A DNA stretch of 64,000 nt from Platerodrilus igneus (Eukaryota > Arthropoda > Insecta > Coleoptera > Lycidae), in contig JARFIW010001342.1 in assembly GCA_036346225.1 (NCBI GenBank), positions 728,501 to 792,500 of the forward strand, in the 5' to 3' direction. The notes below the pieces were generated by a model. The model was not told where the DNA came from, ran no database searches, and saw only the letters and a list, made by a program, of their open reading frames with translations. A program made the translations under genes and the position numbers. Positions 34,956-48,459 of this stretch are shown here, in pieces. How positions within the stretch are numbered: the first letter of the stretch is position 1; every line of letters starts with the position of its first letter.

Positions 34956-37900
34956 ACCCTATATAGAAATAAGCGTATTTCAATACCATTAAAGTACAAA
35001 GTTTTTCATTTCACTCGCTATATGGGAATATGTAACTCGAGTCATTACGAAACATAAAAAGAAGCCCTTATCAATTATGTAATTAAACCTTGTGTATTGC
35101 ATTTATTGCGGACTGTTAAAAGACTATAAACTTAGAAAGCCCAACTTAAGCCGCGTGTGTAAAATAATTACTCTTGAGAGATACAACGTGTACATAATCA
35201 TTCTATTCTTTGTAAAAACGAGTTTCATTTTAAGATATAAATACAAAATCATTTATTTCATCCACGTTATAACGAAGCCTTCATTAATTAAGAATCCGTG
35301 TGTAGACATTTTGCAGGCTGAAAAGGAGTTGTATATACTTTCAAAATATTAAGCATTTTCTGCGTGTGTAAAATATTCGCTTTATTTACCGTAGAAACAA
35401 ATCTTATTGCATTTGCAAAGCATAAAGAACGCAATAGTGAGCTTTTATTATGTAATTAATTACCGTGTGTAAATATAACATATAAATTAATCTTAAGAGT
35501 TTTAAATAAAACATTAATTCCTCAATCTTCCTTACTAATAGGTGAATACGTCATTTTATTAAGAAATGTTTTTAAAAGTCATTAATTATGTTGATTTTTT
35601 TGTATCAAGAATCAACGCTTTCAAATTCAAGGGACCGACAACTATTAAAATCCCGTAAAAGATAGACAAACAAGTTTAATTGCTCTATGTATTACAATAA
35701 GAAGGAAAGAGGTAGTAACGGGTCGGTTCGTACATTAGAAAAGGAAAGGAAGACGCTTTACGATAGACATAAATCATAATAAACCGCGATAGCTTGACAC
35801 TAATTAGCTTTTTAAAACTGCAATCGGCAGAATATTACATTTTGCAGAATGACTAATTTTCGAGAATACAATAGAATGGTTCGGGAAAATGACGTATAGA
35901 GATTATTTTGTATATAAACGGAAGTAATTCAAAATGCAGTATTTATTATTCGTTCTTTCTAAAGCCAAATAATATCTAAGATTCGACAATCATTCAGTAT
36001 TCGACGTTCAGAATTAATTCTTTTTACAACTTCGAATATGTAGGAGTTGCATGTTTTAAATTACTTTACGATATGATACTATACGTTTTGAGCAATTTGA
36101 AATCTATTTCATGGGCGTTCCGCAAGTAACATAGAAGTATCCAGCGTACTGATTTGATGAAGTATATGAAATGTTTAGCACAATTAATAATTTTAAGCAA
36201 TTAACCATAAATGCACTTTAGCATGCTGATATTTTAACGTCAATTTGAGATAGAAGCAGGAAGTATTTAATGCCGTTAATTATGATTTAAATAAGCGCTC
36301 TTTGACAATAACCAGAAGTATAAATTTTGGATTTTTTTATTAATAACATAAGAATATTTAAATATTTGTAACATAAGCTAGAATAAATTCTTAATCTGAT
36401 GAAAATAATTTTTTTTGTAACTGGATAATTTTCAGCAAAATTTTGAGGTCACAGTTCGAAGCATTTTAAACTTTACTAATTTATCAGTGCTAAGTCATTG
36501 GCCAATCACACTCACAAGCGGTATAATAAAAGAGACAAATTATTCACATATGAATTAAAGAGGATTTTGCACCTGCTAACAAATATTAGGCAAGGATTAT
36601 TTTTAAGTAACTTGTAGGAATAATTTTCTGTATGAACTTAAACTGAAAAGTGTTTTAGAAATTCTTTTGCATGAGACCAAAACGTTTTTGAATGCATAGA
36701 TGTATCTTGAGATTACTATGTCTCATTTCATTTTCGCAAATTCCACAGCATAATCTCTGTTGACGTAGCCAGGCAAGGAAAAGGAAAGTAAGACAATAAT
36801 TTCATATTTTCTGTTACATTCTCGTATATATTGCTGCGCCCCGTTTATATATTGAGAGCCATCAATTAATGATGTGACCTGGGTACAGCGGAATTGTATT
36901 AATGAGGATGCAATAGAAAATATAAAATAACTATTTTACCACGTTCTTTTCTTTACCTGACTATTTCAGCGAAAAATATGTTGTGGATTTGATCAAAAGT
37001 AAATGTAACACAGAAATTTTAAAAATATCTACGAACAATCTTCCAAGCATTCAAAAACATCTGTTCGTTATACACATTATCTAAAGAATCTCTTACATAT
37101 AAATAACGATTATAAAAAGGATTTACAGCTTAATCTTAGGCAGAAATTTTTATCTACTGATTACTTATTAAAATAATCCTCACCTAATCTTTGTTAACAA
37201 TGTTTCTGTGGATAATTTAGCTATCCTTTATTACCCCGTTTGTCAGTGTAATTGACCAATGACGCCGGGCAGATAATACAGTAAAAGTCAGAATGCTTCA
37301 AACTATGACCCCAAAATTACTGGAAATTATTCCTTTGACAAATCATTTTTAAAATTAAATTCATATTCTAGCTTAATTTACTATTAGGCTACAAAAACAA
37401 AACAAGATTACTTGGTAGTATCAAATACTTCTTTATTGTATCATTTCGATTTTAATTAACAGCATTAAATGTTTCCCGGTTGCATTTCAAATCTCCATTT
37501 CTAATCAATGTTAACGTAGAAATATCCGCTTGCAAAGTGCATTCATTCTCAATAGATCACAATTAGCAGTTGCTTTTGCACCAAAAATACTTATGTCGAA
37601 GATCGTTTAATTTTCGTAGTATTTTTCAAAATAATTATACTTCATAATTCTGCCAAGTTCTATGTTACTTGTGGAACGCCAACAAAACACATTACAAATT
37701 AGTTAAAATGTATATGTTGCATGTCGCAAAATAATTTAAATAATTAATCTTTACTTGAAACTTACATGTTGCTTAACGTTATGATGAATGAATAATCGAA
37801 TCTAATCTACTTCCGTCTTATATACCAAAATTCTAAAAACGTCATTTTTTCTATTCTATTTTAGATCATTTTGTAGCATGGTACACTCGGGTGATGTAAT

Positions 37901-38350
37901 AATTATCCTGGTTTCACTTCCTTATCTCTAATTAATTATGCTGTTAGTATTATTTATGGCTATCGAAAAACGTTTCTATTCTTTGTCAATACACGACAGG
38001 TGCAGATGCTATCTCTTTCTTAGGGCTATTAAAATCGTTATCAATTTTATTTTATGACATTCCTGATAGTAGCGTTTCTTTGAATTGGGACGTTTATTTA
38101 TCGATACCAAAGAATCAGCTTATTTAATAGCTTTTCGAACATTTCTAGTAAAATGACATATATGATTTATGACTTTCTAAATATTCTCAAATAGAAATGT
38201 CATATTTTGTTATTAATAACATAAACCTCCAAAAATTCTAGAATTAATTCAAAACTAACTTCTTTGAAGGAGAGATAAGTTTTATTTAAAACTCATAAAG
38301 TGGTATTTTTAACGAGAATGAATATTTTATTTTTGTTTTAAATTATATAT
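34956..38350. other. AT-rich spacer, no gene seen
   Basis: Very AT-rich. The open frame at 35092-35352 has no recognisable domain. Part of the spacer between inverted arms A and B. Confidence 0.35.
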
Positions 38351-40194
38351 TGCTGTGATAAGGGGTTGTTTAAGAATGTATTGTATAGCAAGGGTCGTGC
38401 AGAAACTATAAATTACGATAGGAAGCAGAAAACTGCATTTATTTGGTAGAAAATTTAATAATTCTTATACTATGTAAATAGTAAGCATTAAACACCCTGT
38501 ATATAGAGCATAATTAGTTTTAAGCGACGCAAATAAACACATCTTACAATAAGAGGATGCATATTTAGCATAGAAATAGGTAATTCATACATTAGGTAAA
38601 TGACAAGTATTTAACACTCGGTATATAGAGCTTCATTAATTTTAAGTAATGCAAGTAACGATATCTTTCAATAAAAGCACGCGTATTTAGAGGAATGATA
38701 ATAAATGTAATTAAACACGCATTGAAAAGGGTTCTAATTAGTTATAATATATACGGAAATAAGAGATAAAACTTAACAAAGCCTTGTGTAAGTGTGTAGA
38801 AACAATCAACATTTTTGATAAGAAAATGCAGTTTGAAGATGCATAAATAAATAAAAATAGACGAAAGTAAAATTCAAATTACATCATGTATTTTTGTATA
38901 ATATGGAAAACGCGATATCTAAACAAACAAAAAATGGTCTAGATAGCGTACAATAAGGTGTCAAATAAACACATTACATGGGAAACGAATATATTACATC
39001 AGAAAACCATTTCAAGTGCAGGATATACAAAGACCTTATTGGTTAAGATAAGCGACAGACTTGGTGGAAACCCAACCCACATACAAGTGGGTTGAGCCTA
39101 TATTAACAGCGAGAATGATAAGAGAGCTCAGTTTTAACTCGAGAAGGCCAAGCTGCGATAGTCTGAACCTAAAAGTCACGCGTAATTTAATATTTAATAA
39201 TATAATAGTGAAAATAGATAGTGACAAGTAAGTGCTACAAATATGAAGATTTATTTTGCTGATTAACGGCTTCGAATGTGATTCGAGTGTGATGTTAATA
39301 ATTCAAATGTGTTGATGACAATAATTCAAATTTTGGTTGATACAATGATTCAAATGTGTGTATAATTTAAATCCTAGTTGGTTGGTAATGGATGGTATAA
39401 TAATTTAAATGCATGGAAAATTCTAATTGATGGTATAATATTTCAAATGTATGGATAATTCGAATATGGGGATATTTTAAATGAATTAATGTAATATTTC
39501 AAAGCAGTGTCGACGATTTTGGTACAATTTTGAGTTGCAAAATTTAAATGCAAATAAAACAAAGAAACACGAAGCAATTTATGAAAACCAAGGAATTCAA
39601 TTAAGCAGAGCAGTAGCAGGTCAGATCTAATTAGTTTTAAGAATTTTTTCTATTTAAATTTGAATACTGAATTTACTTAATTTATAAAAGTGTAACAAAG
39701 TCAGCAACAAACTTTGCATACGTTAAAAGTACGTAATATAATAAAGGGGTTTAGAACGTTCCAGGCTTTTTTGGTAAAAAGAGTAGTTTTTGGTGACTGT
39801 AGATTGATTGCAAAGCATATGAGTTTTGGGATAAATGAGACTTATGATATTGATTAATTGAAGGGTGTATTTTAATAATTTTCAAAACTTGTACATAATA
39901 TTTCTTTTCATTATATGGAATTAATTAACTTTGTTTTATAATTCAAACAAAGAGGTAATCAGAAAGGGGTGAAGAAGAAAAAATTTGATCATCGTAACGT
40001 TGTGCACCCTGAGTAGAATAAAAGCTAGCCGTGGCATAATAATAAAATTAGTGAGATTTAAATTTGATTGGAAAACACAGAGAGGTGGAGTTAAGTAGAA
40101 AACGTCTATTGACACCGAGTACGGCGTTATCATATCAGTTTTATTGGACGGCCCAACGTCGGGGCTCGATTGTTCCATAAAAACATACATAGCA
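38351..40194 (+). mobile_element. LTR-like unit b in (TA)n
   Basis: Starts TGCTGTGATAAGGGG and ends ACATAGCA against (TA)n at 40195-40230. ACACCCTGTATATAGAG near 38492 is shared with units a and c. GACGGCCCAACG followed by GGGGCTCGAT (40147-40170) near the 3' end resembles a primer-binding site. Confidence 0.45.
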
Positions 40195-40197
40195 ATA

Positions 40198-40230
<33 letters not shown>

Positions 40231-40236
<6 letters not shown>

Positions 40237-42496
40237 GGATTCAAGGGGTTAAATTTGGGGTAAACAATAAAATTTCAACCACCCTGTATAAAGAAAAGGA
40301 ATAATTATTTACGCGCAAAATTTATTTAATTCATTTAGGGTGAACGGACAAGTATTGACGTATTTTTATAATTAATTGCAAGGTCAAAAGTACATAAAGG
40401 AAGACAGTTTTAAAGCAAATAGAATACGCATAATTAATTTTAATTTAGTTTAATTCAACACGTAAAAGCATAGAGAAAATCCGCTAGGATAAGAAAATCA
40501 ATAATTCTAAGGCAAAAGTTTTCGTAGTAACAAGCAAACGTCAGTTTTATCTGATACAACAAAATATAAACTCTAAGAATTGTTGTGCTAAACGGTCGAT
40601 AATTAACAAACACCTGCGTTTTTAAAAAGCTTACATTCGTCGAAATTATGAGCATATTAAGACAGGACTTCATAGAAATATTTTCAACCGTCAGTTTGGT
40701 TTGAACAACAAGCTAACAAAGTTCTTAAAGAGCAAAGGAAATGCACGATCGGTTATATATTACAGATAGAGACAGAGATAAAAGAATTGCTATTGAAAAC
40801 GCACGTACCATATCCACGTGGAGTGGAGATGAACTGTCAGCAATATCGATTTTCTATAACTCAAGTGGGGTTTTGAACGCGACAGCAGACATGCATCAGA
40901 CAGAGATAAAGATAGTTTAGGCGGGATTTGTGACGAGAGAGAATATTATCATTGGTTAAAAACCGACAGTTTTCAAAACGTAGACAAACGCGACAGGTGG
41001 GAGCGCTTTCGGATACGTACGGCACGTAGACGGAGTAAATTTCAGGAATTTTCAAGTCGGTTGTATCAAAATTTGTAGAATTTAAATTTGAACATAAACT
41101 TTTCACATGAAGTGTGTCCGGGGTATGATTTTGAAACAATATAAATACGGAAAGGAAATTATTAAGGCTCTCTTGTCTCTTGTCACCTCTGCGCTTCTAT
41201 ACTACTGTACTACGGTAAAGTACTGAAGGCAGACCAACATTATAATATAGTTTTTTTTGTGAGTATTAGATGTCTTAATAATACAGTAAATATATTGCTA
41301 GCACGTGTAACTAATTGGTAGTGGGCTTCTATTTATTAACGCGAAGTACGTGTAGTGAATATTAAATTAATAGAGGTCCGGCTACTACTATACTAAGCTA
41401 GAAAATCAATAAATGGAAGCATAATATATGTGGGGTAAGCATCACCAACAACCAGGATTTTATGCTGATATGGAATGGTAGTATGGAACGAGGAGCTTGG
41501 CTTGCAATTGGGGTTATCATCTGTGACTCCGCTGAGTATCATAGCGCATGGTCACAAAGCCGAGATGTTCTGGTGATCGTCGTCGAAGGAATGGAAGCCT
41601 GAAGCATTTTCCAGGTAATTTATTTGAAATTTCTGTTGTCTGGTAAACTTTTGTGAAATTTTGGTGCTGTGTGAGTAAATTTTGGGGTTTATTTATGGTT
41701 ATATAAACTTATTGGAAAAGATACATGTACTGGACAATTTATTGGGGTAAAATATTAAAAAGGAATGTATTTAAAGCTTAGAAAATTTTATTCTGAATAT
41801 AAATTAGATTGTAAAGGGTAAACGGGTCTATCAATTTTGTATTAATTTATGCAAGGTAAAAGGCATATACTAAATAAACTGGGTTATTATGAGCTCACCA
41901 TACTCCAGTGTACTGTAAATTTAGGGTAATATGTGGGGCCTATCTACTCATATTTTATTAAATTTGTTTGCAAATAATAAAAAAAAAATCAAGGACTTCA
42001 AAAACATATTACATTTTGAGTTTGTAATTAGTGTACCAAACTGTTCGTTTATACGTGTGAATAATTTGTCTGTAAATAGCGGTAAATAAAAGATTGTATG
42101 ATTGTTGTATTATTTGGTGATTTCATTGAATGCTGTGCGAGTGTGAAGAAAGAATGGTTGTATATTTAGGTATCCGAGAAGAGGCACAGCTGAGCTAGCC
42201 AGGGAAGCTGCTGAAAATATTTAAAGCGGAAATAAGAAGGGTAAGCAAATTTTTGTTTAAAAGTTGTGCATTTTTGAAAATTATTTAATGACACTGGCTC
42301 GATGTTAAAAGTTTAAATCCACGTCCACAACAATCTTATGACGCCCAATTTGTGAGGTTCGAATGAGTTAGGTAAAGGAGTGATGTTAAAGATTTGTCCC
42401 AGCTTCATCCAAGAATTTTTATAAAGTTCCACAACAATCTTATGACGGCCCAACGCTGGAGCTCGATGTTAAAAGTTTAAATCCCCGATTCCACGG

Positions 42497-42498
<2 letters not shown>
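40231..42498 (+). mobile_element. LTR-like unit c in (TA)n
   Basis: Starts TGTTGTGGATTCAAGGGG. It has a possible inner end TCCACAACA (42325-42333) that mirrors the start, and an outer end CCACGGCA (42498) at the (TA)n tract. ACAATCTTATGACG-CCCAA occurs twice (42330 and 42428), as if an LTR end plus primer-binding site were duplicated. TATA-like ATATAAATACGG near 41139 and AATAAACTGGG near 41872 parallel unit a. Confidence 0.5.
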
Positions 42499-42534
<36 letters not shown>

Positions 42535-43239
42535 CTATGATAAGAGGGTTATTTAGGGGTATATTGGGTCATAATGGTCACACAATACATGTAAATAGTA
42601 CTAGGAGTCGATTTCAACTTTAAGCTGCAAATAAAATTAGATAAAATTAAAACCACTCCAAACAAACATAAAGAAAGGACTGTCTTCTGTGTATAACTTT
42701 GTATTAAAATTAAGTTTAAATGGCTCCATGCTTGGCATTAAATATTTTTAAATTTTGTTATGTATAATGTCAGAATAAAAAATGTTAGAATGGTATTATA
42801 TTGATCTTTATTTATAAAAAGCTATGACGTCACCACGACATTAGAAAAGTAGCCGAAACTAGGTACCGAGAACATAACGAAGTGGTACCTATATGTTACC
42901 TATATGAAAATAGATCTTAAGTGTACACTGTATATTTAAAATTAAATAAAATTGTTTTAAAGAAATGTGTACTACTTTTTGCTTACACCAATTTTTTAAA
43001 TCGAGTTGGCCTAAGGTTAAATTAATGGTAGATTCAGACTTCCAACAAAAATTAAATCGGTATTACCACACACAATTAGAAACTGTTTATAAATAAAAAA
43101 AATATATAATTGGGGTTGTAACTCGATAAGGGTTGATGTTGAGATAAAAATTAAATACAAAGGTCGTCGTGTGGTGCCAATAGACACCGAGAGGTATCTC
43201 AAAAATTTTAGGGGTTAGCTAACCGATTTTTTAGGGAAG
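42499..43239. other. (TA)n tract and start of a further LTR-like unit
   Basis: (TA)n at 42499-42531, then TGCTATGATAAGAGGG, a diverged start of the same family, whose end I cannot find. No gene seen. Confidence 0.4.
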
Positions 43240-43370
43240 GGATGGTGGGGGTATCCGAGCAAGAAGGGGAGCAAGGTGGGAGCAAGGAGGAAATCCCTCC
43301 CCACAAGGAGGAAATTCTTTTAAAATAAGACTTAGCAGATCTTCCGTATGGGAATTTACATGTAAAAACC
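43240..43370. mobile_element. orphan fragment of Polinton-like terminal repeat
   Basis: GAGCAAGAAGGGGAGCAAGG, AGCAAGGAGGAAATCC and TATGGGAATTTACATGTAAA match, in order, the outer part of the right terminal repeat at 19538-19616. The element terminus is not preserved. Confidence 0.6.
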
Positions 43371-43462
43371 TAGGTTAGATATGAATTGGGAGGATCGGTG
43401 GCTAGGGAGGATCGGTGGCTCTGTCCAGGATCGGCCTATTCCTCTACTTCCAGCCATTGTGT

Positions 43463-43890
43463 GCGTTAGAAAAATCTAACCATTTTACAAACATTTTATT
43501 TCCCTTCTTATTTAAGACTTTGTTTAGTTTTGTGACAACCTTTAGGGAAGGTTTACTCAAACGGATCAAGTTAACAAAACTTCTATATTAGAAATTCGTA
43601 CACAAAGGTGAACCCACGTTTGTTTGATTGAAATTCAAATCATTGGAACTAAAAATCATTGCATTCACGTTCCGACATTGTTTTCGTTAAACCAGTGCGT
43701 TAGAAAATTCTAACCATTTTACAAAGGCTTTTTCATCTCCTACGCAGGAATTTCTTTAATTTTGTGGCAGCCCTTGACGAAAGTTTGCTTGAAGGAAATA
43801 TGTTAACAAACCTCTGAATCAGAAAGTCGTACACAAAGGTGAAGTGATGTTTGTGTGATTAAAATGCAAATCATTAGTTTTGTTTTTAAT
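43463..43890. repeat. diverged ~234-bp tandem duplication
   Basis: GCGTTAGAAAAATCTAACCA at 43463 recurs at 43697 (with changes), followed in both by GTACACAAAGGTGAA and a TGATT-containing end. No coding signal. Confidence 0.6.
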
Positions 43891-45589
43891 CCTCTGCCTA
43901 GAGGTGGGAGGCACCATTCATTAGATGTTTAAACTTTGCCTAAAATAGCGGAAGAAATCATGACCTGCCCTATCAAATTCCTATACAAATCCACACAACA
44001 TATGCTTGAACTACGTCAAACGCTTAATCACTAAAACCGAAATTGACGTTCATAAATAAAGCTCCGCCATTCAGTAAACCTGAACTTTTCACCTAATAAG
44101 AAAACATGAAACCCTACACGTCCCACACAAAGCCAACCCCCGTGAGCTAATAAAAACAAAACTAACCCCTAATTTATACGCTTTAATCAATTTGATTAAC
44201 TTGTCTAAACAAGCTAATGTCTGTAATATACAATAACACGCGTTTGCTGATTTGAAAGCAAGCAAAAGGAAACGATTAGCGAATTGATGGCCAATGTCAC
44301 ACGCTATTGACTGTAAACTCGTGGCAAGGTTACGGTGTTGCGTCGGGACGCTTTGCGTCATGCTGACATCACAGGGTGGAAACGGTTTCCAGGACTACTT
44401 TGACTGACGTCGCTGGGTTAAACTTGAACTTCAAACTATGTTGTGGTTCGCCGCCAATGGCGCGATAAAGTTTTACGTCCATTTGCAACTTTGAATTGTT
44501 TAAATATTTATGTATAACTTCACCCTTGTGTCACGGACGAGTTTTGTAATTTTTCCCTGACCTCCTTGGAACAATGCTAATGTTTTGCGTTTAAATGGAA
44601 CATAAACCTTTTACTACTACTTAATCGATAGTAAAATTAATCAACCGATATTGTGTTTAAATAGGCCATGGCTTTTTCGCCATAAAACTCTGGATGAACT
44701 CAACCACACGCATAATTTAATCTAGGAGACTGACATTGAGGAGATTATAAATACCGCAGTTAGAAAAAACTACTGCATACTTTTTAAATACGTATGAAGC
44801 ACATACAAAGCATCTAAGCAAGGTTTTTGTGTTGAAATATGTAAGCAACACGTAAATCTATCACTGACAGGCAAAAGAAAAGCACTGGCGGTGAAATGAG
44901 TGGGCTTTAAGCTTATGAAAAACTACTTTGTATCCATTGCTACAAGGTTGTAAAATTTTACGAGATTTTGCCCTCGAATACCTAGATTTAAAATAAAATG
45001 TTCTTATATTTATCCACAATGGAAAAATCAAAATTATTTGCATACTTTCTTTGAGTCTGTACGATAATGAAATGCTGTTTGTAGTAAAAGTCAGCAGGAA
45101 AAAGAAATTTTGAAAATTGTCCGGTTAATTACACAAAGTATTCCAAACGTAAGAGATGCAAATTTTGGCTAATTGAGTGTCATGAGTTGGGGTTTATCAT
45201 TTTGTAACGAAAAGTCTATTTGCAATAACACCAGTTATACAAGCCTTTTTCACCAACTTGTGGTGCTAAAAATTTCTAAAACCTCACAACGATTTACTTT
45301 CAGAGCTTTAACTAACAGTACAAGTATAATTCTATCTTCTTAATTAACTTAAACTCGTAGCACTACAATTAATTTATGTACGAAGCACTAATTACTATAA
45401 TTAATTCATATCGAATAGAGCGATTTATGTCAACAGTAGAGTAATTTATGTCACACAGTGTAAAGCTTTAAACTAAAGCATATCGTAATAGAAGATTTAG
45501 AATTTAGAACTTACCTTTACATAGAACTAACATCGTGATTTATTACAATCGAAGCTGCAATTAGAACTGAAGTTGCAGAACTTCTTAAC
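43891..45589. other. no gene seen
   Basis: AT-rich spacer up to inverted arm B. The open frames at 44089-44361 and 44861-45043 have no recognisable domain. Confidence 0.35.
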
Positions 45590-46872
45590 GATTTTTCTCG
45601 ATGAATCTACAATAACCTAGAATATGCAAATGATCTTCTGAAGATCTTTTACTAAAACTCTAAAGAATATCTAAAATGTACTTGTAGTGGTGTTTAAATG
45701 CAAAGCCTTGTACCTGTCAATCAAGATTTATATGAATCGTGTACCGCTGTGGGTGGCCGTTGATCATCTTTTGTATTCATACGCTTCGTTACGTTCTAAT
45801 ACAATCACAGGTATAGCGGGCGGCACCAAAATGCTCTCTCTTAAAGTACTCTAGCACAATCAGTGACCAGGACGTTGAAAGTCCCTGCGGCGCCAATGAC
45901 AGTCGAAACCATTTCTGCAGTTCCTACGTTGATAGAAGTAGTAATCAACACTTTTGATAGTGAACGCCGTACCATTTGAATTGTAAGCAAACGCCAAAAT
46001 CTGGATCCAGGTAATCTGGAACAGTACTTTTAGTATATTTCGTGCCATCTTTCAGTCATCTTTACAACTGTCGTACCATGTGCAAGTTGATCTTCGTAAA
46101 TTTACACTATTCAGCGCGCGGGTTTTTACATTGTAAAATCATACTTAAAGTGTGCCTGACCAAAATAAATTCTTCAGCTAGGAAGGGGTGTTACCAGACA
46201 TCAACCCTCAAACAAACTTAATTCCTTGTATCTCGATCACGATAACCACGCCTACAATGAAGAGTGGAAAACGTATGTATATAAGCATCTCCAAATCGAT
46301 CCCAAATTTGATCCTTATCGCTTGTTATCCAAAGACCAGTAATTATTAACACTCTTCTAATTGTTATCCAATAGTCGTCTAGTCTTATGCTTTGCACAAT
46401 CTATGCTTACTTAAACCATCATTACATGGTCGGTGATTGTTATCCTGACCAACATTGCACAGCTAGTGATTGTTATCCTAACTAACATCTACTACTTGCT
46501 TACACCTGAACATACCAGTGCACCACCTCCACAATGCCGTCAACTCTAACCAGGTATACCAACGAATCCACGTCGTACTATCATATATATCATGAACTGT
46601 GGAAGCGCTAGCTCTGGCACTGCCATCTAAGTGTTTGTAGCTTCTTTTTCTAGAATTAATAAAAATTATTTATTAGTTTTAACAACATTTTTATTAGATT
46701 AAGTTTGTACAAATATACTTATTCCTAAATAGATTTGAGCATCAATTTCCTGTTTGTTCTTATTAACACGCACTCGTGTTAATCCTAAAAATATATTAGG
46801 CATCAACGACCTAATGTGCTTGTTATATGAATATGTATATATATATATATATATGTGTGTGTGTATATATAT

Positions 46873-48416
46873 TGCTGTGTTAATCGTGCCCCTACGATTG
46901 GGTCGTGCATAAAATGCTGTGTTATTCTCATTATATTAATGAAGCACTTGTAAAAATGTTAATTTATAAATCTCTTTGCCTCGACTAGCTGATTCAATTA
47001 AATAAAGCAGTTCTACAATATACAGTATAATGATTAAATATTTACAACCTTTTTAAATATCTTCCCCTTTTTAAATTATTTACATCTGTCAGATTTTGAG
47101 AAAATGAAGCCAGCAATACGAGCTTTTTATTGTTACATTTAGAAACCTTTTGAAACGTTTCAAGATGCCTATTGTCTTTCATAAATTTATCTAAGAAACC
47201 CCTGTTTTGTCGGCTCTTACATTTTTGAATTATTATTGAAATAAAACAGTTTATAGAAATAAATCATATCAAAATATCTACCCTGGAGTGGTTCAGTAGC
47301 TTCTCTGTATTCCCAAGAGTTTTCGTGTCCAGTCTGAATGTTTTGAGTCGAATTTGAAAGTCGACATCCAACCAAAATACTATCCAAATCGTTATTAATG
47401 AGGTTATTCCAATAAAAGATTTTCATCTCCGTGATTAACGAAACAGTAATGGAATATTTACCATTGTCAGAGATTGCCAAATTAAATTAACAGGCAGTAA
47501 TCTCCAGAGTCTTCCTGACTCGTATCCAAGAATCGTACCCAAGACCTTATTTAAGAGCCCTGTTTTATTTATTTTTAGAAATTGTATAATTTTATTAAAT
47601 CTGGTTTACTTACGTCTGTAGCAGTACGGCTCGTTTACACAATTTTTACACTCTTATAAAAATGATTTCACTTTACTTTTAATTAACTATTTGCGTGAAT
47701 ATCTTAGCACTTTTGAGTATAGTGACTGCCCAGTTTCAAATGTATACTAACTCGTTGTTCAATTGTTATCATATTTATAGCCTGGCCCCTTTTGTTTGCG
47801 ATTGGTAGATTTCACGTGCTGGGCGACACCAATTGTGTTATCTCTTGTGTTATTTTGGAAACTTTACCAATTGTGTTGTTTAGTTGCATGGAAGCACGCT
47901 CAATTTGTTACGTAGTTCATTCACATACATCACATTTAATTCAGAAATCCCAGGAACCTTCGTTCATCAAATCACGTCTTATTGTTGTTTGCTTTATTGT
48001 AATCTAAATAAAATTAAATTTGGTGTTTATATATTTTCTAGTTAAATTGGATTTTTGAACAAATGTAATACTTTTCTATCACGTACGCTTTTCAAATAAT
48101 GCATAATTTCTGCCTGCGTATTTGATGATATATAAACGCACTTGTTGAATATTTATCTAGCCAATTCATACAGGTTTTCTATTGATTTAATTTCGATGCA
48201 TTTCGTTACATTTTTAAATTCTTATCTTTGCTCGTAGCTACTCTTGGATATGCGTTTAATTGCTTGTACTGTTATATACAGTGTGCTCTCTACTAACAAT
48301 ATTTATAATGACCTATTTACTCTTCTAATATCTGTAATTATGTGCTTTGGTTATTTGGGAGTTTCTTTTGTTTATTCTAAAGCCCCTATGACTTAACCTA
48401 CCCCTATAATTACAGC

Positions 48417-48417
<1 letters not shown>
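46873..48417 (+). mobile_element. LTR-like unit d inserted in arm B
   Basis: Starts TGCTGTGTTAATCG and ends TTACAGCA, so the ends are inverted matches (TGCTGT/ACAGCA), with (TA)n on both sides. Its absence from arm A defines it as an insertion. Confidence 0.55.
47217..47480 (-). other. possible coding exon, unassigned
   Basis: Minus-strand frame with a composition unlike the surrounding AT-rich noise: GCRLSNSTQNIQTG followed by SWEYREATEPLQ. The second run is followed by a GGTAGATAT sequence that could be a splice donor. No family assigned. It may be part of a captured host exon or an envelope-like remnant. Confidence 0.2.

Positions 48418-48456
<39 letters not shown>
48418..48456. repeat. 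(TA)n tract
   Basis: Separates LTR-like unit d from the next unit start. Confidence 0.9.
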
Positions 48457-48459
<3 letters not shown>

